NCBI GenBank assembly: GCA_020061105.1
Contig: JAGUYW010000027.1
Location: 32,194-96,193, forward strand
Direction: 5' to 3'
DNA from: Anaerolineales bacterium
GTDB taxonomy: Bacteria; Chloroflexota; Anaerolineae; Anaerolineales; UBA4823
Length of the DNA: 64,000 nt
Made by a program: the position numbers and the translations under genes. The notes under the pieces are model-generated. The model did no database searches, had not been told where the DNA came from, and saw nothing but the letters and a program-made list of their open reading frames with translations. This document shows positions 1-10,215 of the stretch, piece after piece (within the stretch, counting starts at the first letter, position 1; every line of letters starts with the position of its first letter).

Positions 1-9
1 ACCATTCAT
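1..9 (-). CDS. 5' end of a minus-strand gene leaving the window
   Basis: Only the first three codons (Met-Asn-Gly) are visible. The call rests on a well placed Shine-Dalgarno: the complement reads AAGGAG about nine bases ahead of an ATG at position 9. Function cannot be judged from three codons. It is transcribed away from the hsp20 pair. Confidence 0.45.
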
Positions 10-140
10 GATGAAGTTCTCCTTTTTTCAGAATCAGCAGGCCGGTGTTGCAGTTGGGTGTTGCTGATTGAATTTATCTTACCGGACAGATTTGAAGAAT
101 TTGTGAAGAAGCTTCGTGAATTTGATGTGATCCACCCCGT

Positions 141-182
141 TAAAATAAAAAACGCCGCGCCATGGGTAATTCCTGGCGCGGC
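141..182 (-). terminator. Rho-independent terminator of the hsp20 pair
   Basis: An 8-bp GC stem (GCCGCGCC at 154-161 pairing with GGCGCGGC at 175-182) is followed on the minus strand by GTTTTTTATTTT. It lies 27 bases past the stop of the downstream hsp20 gene, as expected for the end of that operon. Confidence 0.85.
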
Positions 183-208
183 ATTGAAGCTGAATCTGTT
201 TTTACTGG

Positions 209-619
209 TTAGTTGTTGTTGGCTTTTACATCGATCTTGCGCACGATCGCCTGGGTTGCCTTGGGCAGGTACAGGCGCAGCAAGCCGTCACGGATGGTAG
301 CCTGGATCTTCTCGCGGTCGATATCTTCGGACAGCTTGAAGCTGCGCTGGTAATCGCCTACTTCGTATTCAGCGAAAGCCAGGCCGAAGCCTTCCACTTC
401 CACCGGCTCGATGTAAGCGTTGACGGTCAGGACATTCTTTTCCAGGGTAATGTCAACGGCTTTCTCGTCTGCGCCGGGGACATCCATCACGATCACCAGT
501 TGATCGTCTACTTCGTAAATGTCAGCACGAGGGGTGAAGCACATGCATTCGCGGGTGCGCTCAGCGTCTTCGGTGGCTTCGATTTCTTGTTTTTGAACTT
601 CTAAACTCTTGTCGATCAT
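209..619 (-). CDS. Hsp20/alpha-crystallin small heat-shock protein (copy 1)
   Basis: An ATP-independent holdase that binds unfolding proteins in the cytoplasm. The 136-residue product has a short N-terminal arm and an alpha-crystallin domain from about residue 28, with typical strands 'ADIYEVDDQLVIVMDVPG' and 'DGLLRLYLPKA' near the end. The motif 'YEVGDYQRSFKLSE' is a hallmark of the family. An IXI-like C-terminal tail is weak ('IVRKIDV'). A strong AAGGAGG precedes the ATG at 619. It is the second gene of an hsp20 pair, 55 bp after copy 2. The two copies share only domain-level similarity, so they are not a recent duplication. Confidence 0.95.
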   Translation of the reverse strand: MIDKSLEVQKQEIEATEDAERTRECMCFTPRADIYEVDDQLVIVMDVPGADEKAVDITLEKNVLTVNAYIEPVEVEGFGLAFAEYEVGDYQRSFKLSEDIDREKIQATIRDGLLRLYLPKATQAIVRKIDVKANNN

Positions 620-674
620 TTCGGCCTCCTTGTTACTCTAACTTCGATAAATCCTACCTCAAGCCTTGCCACAA

Positions 675-1112
675 TCAGGCGGTCTTGACGGCGATCTTGC
701 GTGGCTTGTCTGCTTCGGCGCGCGGCAGGTTGACTGCCAAAACGCCGTTCTTGAAGTTGGCTTCCACCTGGTTGACATCCACGTTGAAAGGCAGCTGAAC
801 TGAGCGGGTAAAAGCGCCATAGCCGCGCTCCTGGCGATGGTAGCGAGCAGTCTCAGGCAGTTCGTCGATGTTGCGCACGCCGCTCAAGGTCACGGTTTCG
901 CCGAGCACGTTAATGTCGATGTCATCCGGGCTTACGCCGGGTACTTCGGCGGTCAGAATGACGCCATTTTCATTGCTCCACAGGTTCACCGCCGGGTAGC
1001 CAGCCGCCTGGCGACGGCGCGCCGGGTAGGTGGTCTCGAACAAGCGGTTCATCTCGCGCTGCAAGCGATCTACTTCTCGCCACATATTGGGCACACGATA
1101 TCTACGGTACAT
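675..1112 (-). CDS. Hsp20/alpha-crystallin small heat-shock protein (copy 2)
   Basis: Cytoplasmic holdase chaperone of the Hsp20 family, 145 residues. The alpha-crystallin domain starts near residue 45 ('NLWSNENGVILTAEVPGV') and ends with 'FKNGVLAVNLPRAEADKPRK', followed by 'IAV'. The N-terminal arm is rich in Arg ('MYRRYRVPNMWREVDRLQRE'), as in many class A bacterial Hsp20s. The ORF track extends to a TTG at 1130, but AGGAGGA lies just ahead of the ATG at 1112, so I use that start. First gene of the hsp20 pair. No CIRCE (HrcA) operator is visible upstream, so heat control would have to use another regulator. Confidence 0.95.
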   Translation of the reverse strand: MYRRYRVPNMWREVDRLQREMNRLFETTYPARRRQAAGYPAVNLWSNENGVILTAEVPGVSPDDIDINVLGETVTLSGVRNIDELPETARYHRQERGYGAFTRSVQLPFNVDVNQVEANFKNGVLAVNLPRAEADKPRKIAVKTA

Positions 1113-1169
1113 GATCTTCCTCCTAATCAAAAATCAAAAAGCGTGAATTTCAAGATGCTTGAATTGTTG

Positions 1170-1199
1170 TATACACCCTAATCTTACCGGATGGGTATA
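1170..1199. promoter_or_regulatory. Imperfect inverted repeat between hsp20 and dnaJ
   Basis: TATACACCC and GGGTATA face each other across about 14 bases in the divergent gap between the hsp20 pair and the J-domain gene. The position suits an operator, but no protein can be named and the match is imperfect. Confidence 0.3.
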
Positions 1200-1293
1200 A
1201 GAAAATCGCAAACAGAGTGTATGAATCATATAAAAACCAGGCGGGTGATTTCTTAGCCATTATTTGCGTTTCTCTGATGGTTTTCTAACGCAG

Positions 1294-1302
1294 TGGTATT
1301 AT
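1294..1302 (+). promoter_or_regulatory. Extended -10 promoter candidate for the J-domain gene
   Basis: TGGTATTAT fits the extended -10 pattern TGnTAnnnT. It lies 74 bases before the dnaJ-like start and has no convincing -35 hexamer. Confidence 0.5.
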
Positions 1303-1375
1303 TGTGGTAGCACAGGAAACGACAGGGTTTTCCAGGTTGTATTTGTTTAATTTACTGGGAGTTTGGTGATTTGCG

Positions 1376-2341
1376 ATGAACTATAAAGATTATTACAAGA
1401 TCCTGGGTGTAGATAGGAAAGCCAGCCAGGACGACATCAAAAAAGCCTATCGTAAGCTGGCGCGCAAATATCACCCAGACATGAATCAGGGCGACAAGGT
1501 TGCCGAGGAGAAATTTAAGGAGATTGGCGAGGCTTACGAGGTTCTTTCCGACCCCGAAAAGCGCGAGAAATATGACCAGTTTGGCGCTTCCTGGCAGCAA
1601 TATTCCCGCAGCGGAGGGCGACCGGAGGATTTCGACTGGTCGCAGTGGACGTCTGGTGCGCCCGGCGGCGGGACGCAGACCCGCAGCATGTCGCAAGAAG
1701 AATTTGAGCGTATGTTTGGCGGCGGTGGTTTGGGTGACTTTTCAGATTTCTTTGAAATGCTTTTCGGAGGCCTGGGGCAGCGCAGCGGCGGTTTTGGGAC
1801 GCGCGAGCGCCCGGCAGGCCGGCCTGTACGCGGCCGCGACAGCCAACAAACCGTGCGCATCACTTTAGAGGATGCGTTTCGCGGCTCGAATGTTAGCTTG
1901 CAGTGGGAAGATGGGCGCCGCATCGCGGCGAAGATCCCACCAGGGGTCAAGACCGGTTCGCGGGTACGCTTGAGCGGTCAGGGCGAAGGCGCTGCCAGCG
2001 GCGGGCAGGCTGGCGATTTGTATTTGAATATCGAGGTTGCGCCGCATGCTGTGTATAGCAGAGATGGCGACGATCTAAAAATCAACTTACCGGTGGATCT
2101 CTACACCGCAGTATTGGGCGGTTCGGTGAATGTGCCCACCCTGGAACGATCTGTAGAACTTACCATTCCGCCGGGTACGCAGAATGGCAAGGTATTCCGC
2201 CTGCGCGGCCTGGGGATGCCGCAATTGCGCAAGCCAGAAGAGCGCGGTAACCTGTTTGTCACGGTGCAGGTGCAGTTACCCAGCGATCTTACTCCACAAG
2301 AGCGAGAACTGTTCGAGAAATTGCGCCAACTGCGCCCTTAA
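1376..2341 (+). CDS. DnaJ-like co-chaperone without zinc finger (CbpA type)
   Basis: Stimulates DnaK ATPase and delivers clients. The J domain covers residues 1-70 with the HPD triad at 33-35. A Gly/Phe-rich stretch follows (about 75-150) with '[19 protein letters not shown]', then two DnaJ C-terminal beta-sandwich domains (about 155-318). The four CxxCxGxG repeats of classical DnaJ are absent and the length (321 aa) fits CbpA-type proteins. Neither dnaK nor grpE lies nearby. The ATG at 1376 is the natural start, although the Shine-Dalgarno (GGGAG) is about 14 bases away, longer than usual. It is divergent from the hsp20 pair, forming a small chaperone locus. Confidence 0.93.
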   Translation: MNYKDYYKILGVDRKASQDDIKKAYRKLARKYHPDMNQGDKVAEEKFKEIGEAYEVLSDPEKREKYDQFGASWQQYSRSGGRPEDFDWSQWTSGAPGGGTQTRSMSQEEFERMFGGGGLGDFSDFFEMLFGGLGQRSGGFGTRERPAGRPVRGRDSQQTVRITLEDAFRGSNVSLQWEDGRRIAAKIPPGVKTGSRVRLSGQGEGAASGGQAGDLYLNIEVAPHAVYSRDGDDLKINLPVDLYTAVLGGSVNVPTLERSVELTIPPGTQNGKVFRLRGLGMPQLRKPEERGNLFVTVQVQLPSDLTPQERELFEKLRQLRP

Positions 2342-2370
2342 AAATAAGCCCGGGAAACCGGGCTTATTTT
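2341..2370. terminator. Bidirectional terminator between dnaJ-like and PiT genes
   Basis: A perfect 13-bp stem (AAAATAAGCCCGG / CCGGGCTTATTTT) closes on a GAAA tetraloop. The A-rich and T-rich ends give a U-tract in both directions. It overlaps the stop codons of both convergent genes, so it serves both transcripts. Confidence 0.92.
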
Positions 2371-3346
2371 ATAACTGGATGACCAACCAATACAATCCCG
2401 CCGCGGCAGCCGCCGTGATGGGGATGGTGACTAACCAGGCGACGGCAATCTCGCCCGCCATACCCCAACGCACTTTGCTCAAACGATCGGCTGAACCGAC
2501 CCCCATGATCGCCGAACTGACCACATGGGTGGTGCTGACCGGCCCGCCGAGCAGCGAAGCGCCTAGAATAATCAAGGCAGAGGTGGTTTGAGCGCAGAAA
2601 CCATCGACCGGCTTGATTTTATAGAATTTTCCTCCGAGCGTTTTGATCAAGCGCCACCCGCCCAGCGCCGTTCCTAGCGAGATGGCGACTGCGCTGATAG
2701 CGATTACCCACACTGGTACTTCAAAGCTCGGCAGAGCGCCGCTGATTACCAATCCCAGGGTGATCACCCCCATGGTTTTCTGGGCGTTGTTTGTACCTTG
2801 GCTGAATGACAGCGCTAAGACTGTAATGAGTTGTGAACGCTTGAAAAACCAGTTGATGCGTGGTGTAGCATTACGAACCAGAAAGAACACCAACCGGGTA
2901 ATCAAATACCCACCTAACAATCCTATCAAGGGCGAAGCAAACAATGAAATCAGTATTTTCTGGATGCCTGCCAGTTGAATGGCGCCCAACCCGGCGCCCA
3001 TGGCTACCGCGCCCACAAGGCCGCTGATCAGAGCGTGAGAAGAACTGCTCGGAATACCAAAAAACCAGGTCAGCAGGTTCCACAGAATTGCGCCGCCCAG
3101 GGCAGCCAGCAGCATCTGCATACTGATGGTCTCGGCAGCGACAATTTCGTGCCCAATGGTCTTGGCGACAGCAACTCCGAAGAGGAAAGGTCCGATAAAA
3201 TGCGCCACCGCCGCGACTCCCAGGGCAAAGCGTGGTGAAAAGGCGCGTGATGAGATCATGGTAGCCACCACATTGCTCGAGTCGTGGATGCCGTTCAGGA
3301 AATCGAACACCAGCGCCAGAATTACTAAGATAACCAATTCGTTCAT
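2369..3346 (-). CDS. PiT family inorganic phosphate transporter
   Basis: Low-affinity phosphate (or metal-phosphate) symporter in the inner membrane, 325 aa, about ten hydrophobic helices. The N-terminal repeat carries 'NGIHDSSNVVAT', the PiT form of GxNDxxN, with His replacing the usual Asn. The C-terminal repeat carries 'QGTNNAQKTMGVI'. The short length, without a large cytoplasmic loop, fits compact bacterial PiT proteins. It overlaps the upstream DUF47 gene by four bases (ATGA), so the two are translationally coupled. A Pho-box-like repeat lies upstream of the operon. Confidence 0.95.
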   Translation of the reverse strand: MNELVILVILALVFDFLNGIHDSSNVVATMISSRAFSPRFALGVAAVAHFIGPFLFGVAVAKTIGHEIVAAETISMQMLLAALGGAILWNLLTWFFGIPSSSSHALISGLVGAVAMGAGLGAIQLAGIQKILISLFASPLIGLLGGYLITRLVFFLVRNATPRINWFFKRSQLITVLALSFSQGTNNAQKTMGVITLGLVISGALPSFEVPVWVIAISAVAISLGTALGGWRLIKTLGGKFYKIKPVDGFCAQTTSALIILGASLLGGPVSTTHVVSSAIMGVGSADRLSKVRWGMAGEIAVAWLVTIPITAAAAAGLYWLVIQL

Positions 3347-3963
3347 GTGATCTTCATGACGATATCAGCGATAATATTGGCGGCTTCATCGCCCTTATCG
3401 GCAGCGTTGCTCAGGTGGCGATACACTTCGCGCTTCTTGAGCATCTTGACCACATGGCTGAGATCTTCGGGGCCGCTGAATAGTTCTGCCAGGGCTTCCC
3501 GATAGACCGTTTCGACCCGGTTTTCCAGGGCTTTGGCGCGTTGGGCGTGTTCTGCTGCCACGTTGGGATGATCTTGCAAGCGTTGGGTGGCCATGTGAAT
3601 TTCGTAGGCCGCGTCGCGCAGCAAAGAAGCGATGCGCTCCATGTAATTGGTGGGACGAACTTTCAAGATGCCCATTTCATCCACGGTGGTGTTGGCGTAA
3701 TCTAAAATATCATCGATCACGCGGGAGAGGGCAAAGAGGTCTTCCCTGTCGATGGGGGTGATGAAGGTGCGGTTGAGTTCGTCGATCAAAATTCGGCGTA
3801 CTTCATCGGCTTGTTTTTCAACTTCAACCAGTTGTTGCGCGGTCTCGTTGCTGTGGTCTGCCATAAACTGCTTGAGCAATTCCAGGCCTTTGAGGGTTAG
3901 CTGCGCCTGTTCGATGATCAGGGCAATGAACTTGTCCTGTTTGCGTTTGAAGATGCTGAACAT
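3343..3963 (-). CDS. DUF47/PhoU-like phosphate-transport accessory protein
   Basis: A 206-residue all-helical protein of the DUF47 family, distant from PhoU, that commonly pairs with PiT transporters and is thought to modulate them. The start 'MFSIFKRKQDKFIALIIEQA' and the helical pattern with 'EVEKQADEVRRILIDELNRT' and 'REDLFALSRVIDDILDYANT' are characteristic: acidic E/D residues in these helices form metal sites in PhoU-type folds. It is first in a two-gene operon with the PiT gene. The role in phosphate uptake control is inferred from family and context. Confidence 0.93.
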   Translation of the reverse strand: MFSIFKRKQDKFIALIIEQAQLTLKGLELLKQFMADHSNETAQQLVEVEKQADEVRRILIDELNRTFITPIDREDLFALSRVIDDILDYANTTVDEMGILKVRPTNYMERIASLLRDAAYEIHMATQRLQDHPNVAAEHAQRAKALENRVETVYREALAELFSGPEDLSHVVKMLKKREVYRHLSNAADKGDEAANIIADIVMKIT

Positions 3964-4031
3964 AGTGGTTGGCTCCTGTAGTGTGACTGAAGCAACCAGA
4001 AGTTGCCCCGGCCTTTTTATGAGGGCCTCCT

Positions 4032-4076
4032 ATGATACCAGAAACTTGCCAAAAATGTTAATATTTGTTAACATTT
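4032..4076 (-). promoter_or_regulatory. Extended -10 promoter with Pho-box-like repeat for the PiT operon
   Basis: On the minus strand TGGTATCAT (4040-4032) is an extended -10. Upstream, where a -35 would sit, two TTAACA hexamers recur with a 10-bp period (4071-4066 and 4061-4056). The same bases form the inverted repeat AAATGTTAA-N6-TTAACATTT. Tandem TTAACA-like repeats at about 11 bp are the known pattern for PhoP/PhoB-type response regulators (for example Bacillus PhoP). Placement before a phosphate transporter supports phosphate control. Confidence 0.6.
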
Positions 4077-4140
4077 GCTGGTTTGGTCAGCACAACCTGT
4101 CAGGTCTCAAATGAAGACCGGTTAGAAGCGCTCTCTTGGG

Positions 4141-4146
4141 TATAAT
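4141..4146 (+). promoter_or_regulatory. -10 element candidate for the FTCD operon
   Basis: A perfect TATAAT lies 91 bases before the FTCD start. No good -35 is seen at 16-18 bp. A leader of about 85 nt would result. Confidence 0.4.
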
Positions 4147-4236
4147 AGGCTGGTACCGGACTGAAATCCTGTTGTCCTTACTTGAAAGAATGACAGCGCA
4201 GTAAAAACCATCTGAATCCAAGGATGAAAAGTACCT

Positions 4237-5802
4237 ATGCCGAACACGAATCCAACTGTTGAATGTATTGCCAATTATTCAGACGCCCGCCGGCCTGAGG
4301 TGATCGAAGCGATCGCCCAGGCGATTACATCGGTCGCTGGCGTCAGTCTGCTCGATCGCCACTCCGATTTGGACCATAACCGCACAGTGCTCACTTTTGT
4401 CGGTCCACCAGCTGAAGTCGAAGAGGCGGCCTTTAACTCGATTGCCAAGGCCGCAGAACTGATTAACCTCGATGAACATACCGGCGAGCACCCGCGCATC
4501 GGCGCGGCTGACGTGGTGCCATTTGTGCCGATCTCTGGGGTAAGCATGGAAGCGTGCGTCGAGATTGCCCGTCGTTTGGGGAAGCGCGTGGGAGATCAAC
4601 TTAATATCCCTGTTTACCTGTATGAAGAGGCCGCTACCAGGCCGGAGCGGCGCAACCTGGAAGATGTGCGGCGTGGCCAATATGAAGGCCTGAAAAAAGA
4701 AATTGGTTTCAAGCCCGAACGCAAGCCCGATTTCGGCCCTGAACGGGTTGGAACCGCAGGCGCGGTGGTCATCGGCGCACGCCAGCCTTTGGTCGCCTAT
4801 AATGTCTACCTGACCAGCGATGATGTCGAAATTGCCAAGAAAATTGCCAAGGCTGTGCGGCATTCTTCCGGCGGCTTGCGATATGTCAAGGGGATGGGCG
4901 TGTTGGTGGACGGCCGCGCCCAGGTGACGATGAACCTGACCAACTTCCACGGCACGCCGCTGGCGAGAGTTGTAGAGACCGTCCGCCGCGAGGCGCAGCG
5001 CTACGGGGTTGGAATTCACCATAGCGAACTGGTGGGCTTGATCCCGCAGGAGGCGCTGATTGAAGCGGCGCGCTGGTATTTGCAGCTAGACCAGTTCGAG
5101 TATGCTCAGGTCTTGGAAACACGCATCGCCCAGGTTCAAAAAGCCGCTGCAACGGGCATTAAACCCGGCGAAGCGCCGCTTTACAGCCTGTTTCTGGACG
5201 CGCTTTCCGATAGCGCTCCGACGCCTGGGGGAGGTTCGGCTTCTGCTTACAGTGGCGCCACGGGGGCAGCTCTGGTTGAAATGGTCGCTCGCCTGACGAT
5301 CGGTCGTAAGAAGTATGCAGATGTGGAGCAGCAAATGCGTCAGACGCTGGAGCAAGCCGTGCGACTGCGCGCCGAATTATCCGCTGCGATTGAAGAGGAT
5401 GCGGCTGCTTTTGATGCCGTATTGGCAGCCTTTATGCTTCCGAAAGACAGCGAGGCTGAGAAAGCTGCTCGCGATAAAGCTATAGAGAAGTTCACCCTGG
5501 CTGCTGCTGAAGTTCCCCTCAAAGTGGCGGGAAAAGCGGTCGAGGTGATGCGCCTGGCTGCTGAAGTGGTCACGCACGGCAACCTGAACGCCATCAGCGA
5601 TGGCGCCACGGGCGGGGCAATGGCGCGCGCTGCTTTGACCGGGGCAGGTTATAACGTACGTATCAACGTCAGCAGTTTGAAAAACCCGCAGATTGGAGCG
5701 CCTTATATGGATGAACTGCGCCAGTTGGAGAGCCAGGCTGCTGAAATCGAAGCGAAAATTCGTCAAACCCTGGTCGAGCGTGGAGGCATGCCGCCTGTAT
5801 GA
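4237..5802 (+). CDS. ftcD: Bifunctional glutamate formimidoyltransferase / formimidoyl-THF cyclodeaminase
   Basis: Transfers the formimino group from formiminoglutamate to tetrahydrofolate, then deaminates it to 5,10-methenyl-THF, linking histidine breakdown to one-carbon metabolism. The N-terminal formimidoyltransferase domain (about 1-180) has 'GEHPRIGAADVVPFVP' with the catalytic His. The FTCD middle domain follows to about 300, and the all-helical cyclodeaminase covers about 320-515 ('SDSAPTPGGGSASAYSGATG'). The 521-aa length matches the fused form known from vertebrates and some bacteria, not the split proteins. The other hut genes are not in the window. Its stop overlaps the M23 gene start (ATGA). 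Confidence 0.95.
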   Translation: MPNTNPTVECIANYSDARRPEVIEAIAQAITSVAGVSLLDRHSDLDHNRTVLTFVGPPAEVEEAAFNSIAKAAELINLDEHTGEHPRIGAADVVPFVPISGVSMEACVEIARRLGKRVGDQLNIPVYLYEEAATRPERRNLEDVRRGQYEGLKKEIGFKPERKPDFGPERVGTAGAVVIGARQPLVAYNVYLTSDDVEIAKKIAKAVRHSSGGLRYVKGMGVLVDGRAQVTMNLTNFHGTPLARVVETVRREAQRYGVGIHHSELVGLIPQEALIEAARWYLQLDQFEYAQVLETRIAQVQKAAATGIKPGEAPLYSLFLDALSDSAPTPGGGSASAYSGATGAALVEMVARLTIGRKKYADVEQQMRQTLEQAVRLRAELSAAIEEDAAAFDAVLAAFMLPKDSEAEKAARDKAIEKFTLAAAEVPLKVAGKAVEVMRLAAEVVTHGNLNAISDGATGGAMARAALTGAGYNVRINVSSLKNPQIGAPYMDELRQLESQAAEIEAKIRQTLVERGGMPPV

Positions 5803-6992
5803 TCCGGCTGCCGCATCTGTTCACCTGCCTTGCATTTTGCATGCTGTCTGTGGCGGCTGCCTGTTCGCCGGCGGTTGGCAGCGCGCAACGCGCCCCACTT
5901 GCAACCGCCACGCCTTGCGCGGCGCCTGGTGAGAAAGGTTGGCAAGAAATTTGCGGTTTTGATGAAGTGCTGCCCACCCCCACTGATTTGGTTGAAGTAG
6001 GCCCACTGCCGCCAGCGCAAACCGCCATGCCAACCGAGCCTGTTCCAACGATTGCGCCGCCCACGCTGGCGCCGCCGCCGATTTCTGCATCCCCAACGAC
6101 GCCTGTGGTGTCGCTGCCTTGTCACAGCGACCTGTGTACTTACAGTGCACCGCTGTTCCTGGCGCGCCCGATTGCTCCGCCAGGAGATTCGAGCCCTGAT
6201 ATCACCTATCGCTTTGGCACAACGGCGGGTGGAACGCGCGATCCGCACCATGGCATCGAAATGCTCAATCGCTACGGCACATCGGTTCTGGCGGCTGGGG
6301 CGGGCGTGGTAAAGGTGGCTGGCGACGATGTTCAACCCACTTCGGAGCGCGGCGTGTGGCCGATTACTTATTATGGCCCGTATTCGAATTTCTACGGCAA
6401 GTTGGTGATCATCGAACACACCCTGCCAGAAGCGCTGGAAAGGGAACTGCGCCAACTTTTTCCTGATCTACGGCTGCCGGTGTATACCCTGTACGCCCAT
6501 CTTTCGGAAGTCAGCGTCGAAGTAGGGCAGCAGGTCGAAACGGGCCAGGAGATTGGCAAGGTCGGGATGACCGGGATTGCCACCGGGCCGCATCTGCACC
6601 TGGAAGTGCGCCTGGGAGCGGAAACCTACACCAGCTATAGCAGTTCGCACAACCCCGAATTATGGCTGGCGCCCAAGCAGGATGAGGACGGGCAACCCAT
6701 GGGCGCTCTGGCAGGTCGCTTTCTGAATACCCTGGGCGAGAACCACCAGATGTCAGGCGTCACCCTGGAATATTTGCCGGATGGACCACAGCGGCCCAAT
6801 TCTGGTGTGTTTCCCATCATTACCTATGAGGAAAAAAAGCTGCGCGGCCGCCCGCCTTTCAACGAGGGGTTCGGCTTCACCGATCTGCGACCAGGCTGGT
6901 ACCGGATCAATTACCCCAACAACGGCTTGAAAAGCGTGCTGTTTGAAATCTTGCCCGGGCAGCTGACCGTGGTTACGATCCGTTTACAATAG
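5799..6992 (+). CDS. Exported M23 (LytM-type) metallopeptidase
   Basis: Probable peptidoglycan-cleaving or scaffold protein outside the membrane, 397 aa. An N-terminal signal ends near a Cys ('LSVAAACSP', an imperfect lipobox). A Pro/Thr-rich linker (about 50-105) comes before the peptidase core. Zinc ligands are visible: 'HHGIEM' (HxxxD/E position) and 'GPHLHLEV' (HxH), with the classical 'TLYAHLSEV' between. The first motif has Glu instead of the usual Asp, and the insert between the two is long. About 110 residues follow the core with no family I recognise. The ATG overlaps the ftcD stop, and the CapA-like gene follows after 28 bp. Confidence 0.88.
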   Translation: MIRLPHLFTCLAFCMLSVAAACSPAVGSAQRAPLATATPCAAPGEKGWQEICGFDEVLPTPTDLVEVGPLPPAQTAMPTEPVPTIAPPTLAPPPISASPTTPVVSLPCHSDLCTYSAPLFLARPIAPPGDSSPDITYRFGTTAGGTRDPHHGIEMLNRYGTSVLAAGAGVVKVAGDDVQPTSERGVWPITYYGPYSNFYGKLVIIEHTLPEALERELRQLFPDLRLPVYTLYAHLSEVSVEVGQQVETGQEIGKVGMTGIATGPHLHLEVRLGAETYTSYSSSHNPELWLAPKQDEDGQPMGALAGRFLNTLGENHQMSGVTLEYLPDGPQRPNSGVFPIITYEEKKLRGRPPFNEGFGFTDLRPGWYRINYPNNGLKSVLFEILPGQLTVVTIRLQ

Positions 6993-7020
6993 CAGGCTGG
7001 CTGAGGAGGGAAAACAAACC

Positions 7021-8814
<1,794 letters not shown>

Positions 8815-8842
8815 AAAACTTTACGATTTTGGAGGTGTGCGG

Positions 8843-9397
8843 ATGGGTGTGAAACCAGATCACTGGATTCGCAAGATGGCGCTCGAGCAGCGCATGATTG
8901 AGCCGTTTACCGATGGACAGGTGCGTGACGGGGTGATTTCGTATGGCGTGTCTTCTTACGGCTATGACATCCGCGTAGCGGATGAATTCAAAATCTTTAC
9001 CAATGTTTATTCTGCGGTGGTCGATCCCAAGCATTTCGACGCGTGCTCGATGGTGGATTTCCAGGGGCCGGTGTGCGTGATCCCGCCCAATTCCTTCGCC
9101 CTGGCGCGCACAGTGGAATATTTCCGCATCCCCCGCAAAGTATTGACGGTGTGCCTGGGAAAATCGACGTACGCGCGCTGCGGCATCATCGTAAATGTCA
9201 CTCCCTTCGAACCGGAATGGGAGGGGTACGTAACGCTGGAGATTTCGAACACCACACCGCTGCCAGCCCGAATTTACGCCAACGAGGGCATCGCTCAGGT
9301 GCTGTTCTTCGAAGCGGATGAAGAATGCCTGGTATCGTACGCTGATAAGAAGGGCAAGTACCAACACCAGCAGACCATCGAACTGCCGAAATTGTAG
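8843..9397 (+). CDS. dcd: dCTP deaminase
   Basis: Converts dCTP to dUTP for thymidylate synthesis, as a homotrimer of the dUTPase fold. The 184-aa product carries '[20 protein letters not shown]' (the substrate loop, KSTYAR variant) and '[17 protein letters not shown]' with the catalytic Glu, and ends '[15 protein letters not shown]', a close match to the family C-terminus. The ORF track begins at 8765 inside the CapA gene, but GGAGG at 8831 precedes the ATG at 8843. Conservation also begins with '[19 protein letters not shown]'. It is the last gene of this co-directional run. Confidence 0.96.
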   Translation: MGVKPDHWIRKMALEQRMIEPFTDGQVRDGVISYGVSSYGYDIRVADEFKIFTNVYSAVVDPKHFDACSMVDFQGPVCVIPPNSFALARTVEYFRIPRKVLTVCLGKSTYARCGIIVNVTPFEPEWEGYVTLEISNTTPLPARIYANEGIAQVLFFEADEECLVSYADKKGKYQHQQTIELPKL

Positions 9398-9462
9398 TCT
9401 ATATCCATGTGGGCCTGGAATCCAACCAGATGGGTTTCAAGCACTGCTGAAAATTTGAGTGG

Positions 9463-9984
9463 TTATTTGGGCTTGGGCTTGAAACGTGAGACAAGCTTGT
9501 TAAGCAGCGGGTAACGGTCGTAGACTGCGCTCAGGATCACCAGCAGGCCGAGGATCGCCAGCAGCAGGTACCACTGTTGAAAGCGGCCTGCATAGCCGAA
9601 GATCAAGAGCACGCCGCCTATGGTGATACGCCACACCCGCTCCTGAAAGGAAGGCCCGCTGGCGACCGGCTTCTCGCCGCTGATGGCAGCCGTGAAGATA
9701 CCTTCCAGTAAATCTGGGGCGGCCGCGCCGGTGTAGCGAGCAATTTCCTGTCCGTTCTTGAAGCCAACCAGGGTTGGAATCCCATAGATTTTCAGCTTGC
9801 GCAGCACCTCGGGCTGCTCGTCGGCATTGACCTTCCACAAATCGGCCCGCCCCTCATATTGCTTGCTGAGCTTTTTCAATACCGGATCGATCATCTTGCA
9901 TGGCCCGCACCACGGCGCCCAAAAATCCACCACCACCGGGCGGGGGTGATCGCTCAGTCGTTCGAAGAAGTCTTTTTCAGCCAA
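9463..9984 (-). CDS. Thioredoxin with C-terminal membrane hairpin (DUF2892-like)
   Basis: Residues 1-105 form a complete thioredoxin fold with the redox centre 'APWCGPCKM' and the cis-Pro loop 'YGIPTLVGF'. Residues 118-170 hold two hydrophobic helices, 'VWRITIGGVLLIFGYAGRF' and 'WYLLLAILGLLVILSAVYDR', followed by 'YPLLNKL' and a basic tail. This tail resembles DUF2892 (YgaP-type membrane hairpin), though the usual Cys of 'CPLY' is missing. With no signal peptide the thioredoxin domain should face the cytoplasm. Translation starts at TTG (9984), supported by AGGAG seven bases away. Confidence 0.88.
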   Translation of the reverse strand: MAEKDFFERLSDHPRPVVVDFWAPWCGPCKMIDPVLKKLSKQYEGRADLWKVNADEQPEVLRKLKIYGIPTLVGFKNGQEIARYTGAAAPDLLEGIFTAAISGEKPVASGPSFQERVWRITIGGVLLIFGYAGRFQQWYLLLAILGLLVILSAVYDRYPLLNKLVSRFKPKPK

Positions 9985-10165
9985 GGGTTTTCTCCTGTTA
10001 TTGCTCGTTATGCCCGGTAATCTCGACGCGGACCATTACTGGCTTGACATGTCATGTCCGATCCGTTGCGCATCCGTGGATGAGTTTCTGGATTCTACCA
10101 TCTTTCTACCTACTGGTCTTTGGGTGAAAAAGCTTGTTTGCCTACGCTACGGCCTTGAGGGGGCG

Positions 10166-10171
10166 TATAAT
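10166..10171 (+). promoter_or_regulatory. -10 element for the aminotransferase operon
   Basis: TATAAT lies 45 bases before the aminotransferase start and about 30 bases before its AGGAGG. No -35 at the standard distance is convincing. Confidence 0.5.
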
Positions 10172-10215
10172 ATCTGTGTCGATCGGCTTTTGCTATTCAA
10201 AGGAGGCGTTGCCTG

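Noticed and set aside
5763-6455. 230-aa minus-strand ORF over the M23 gene
   Set aside because: Antisense to a well supported peptidase, low-complexity Arg-rich product.
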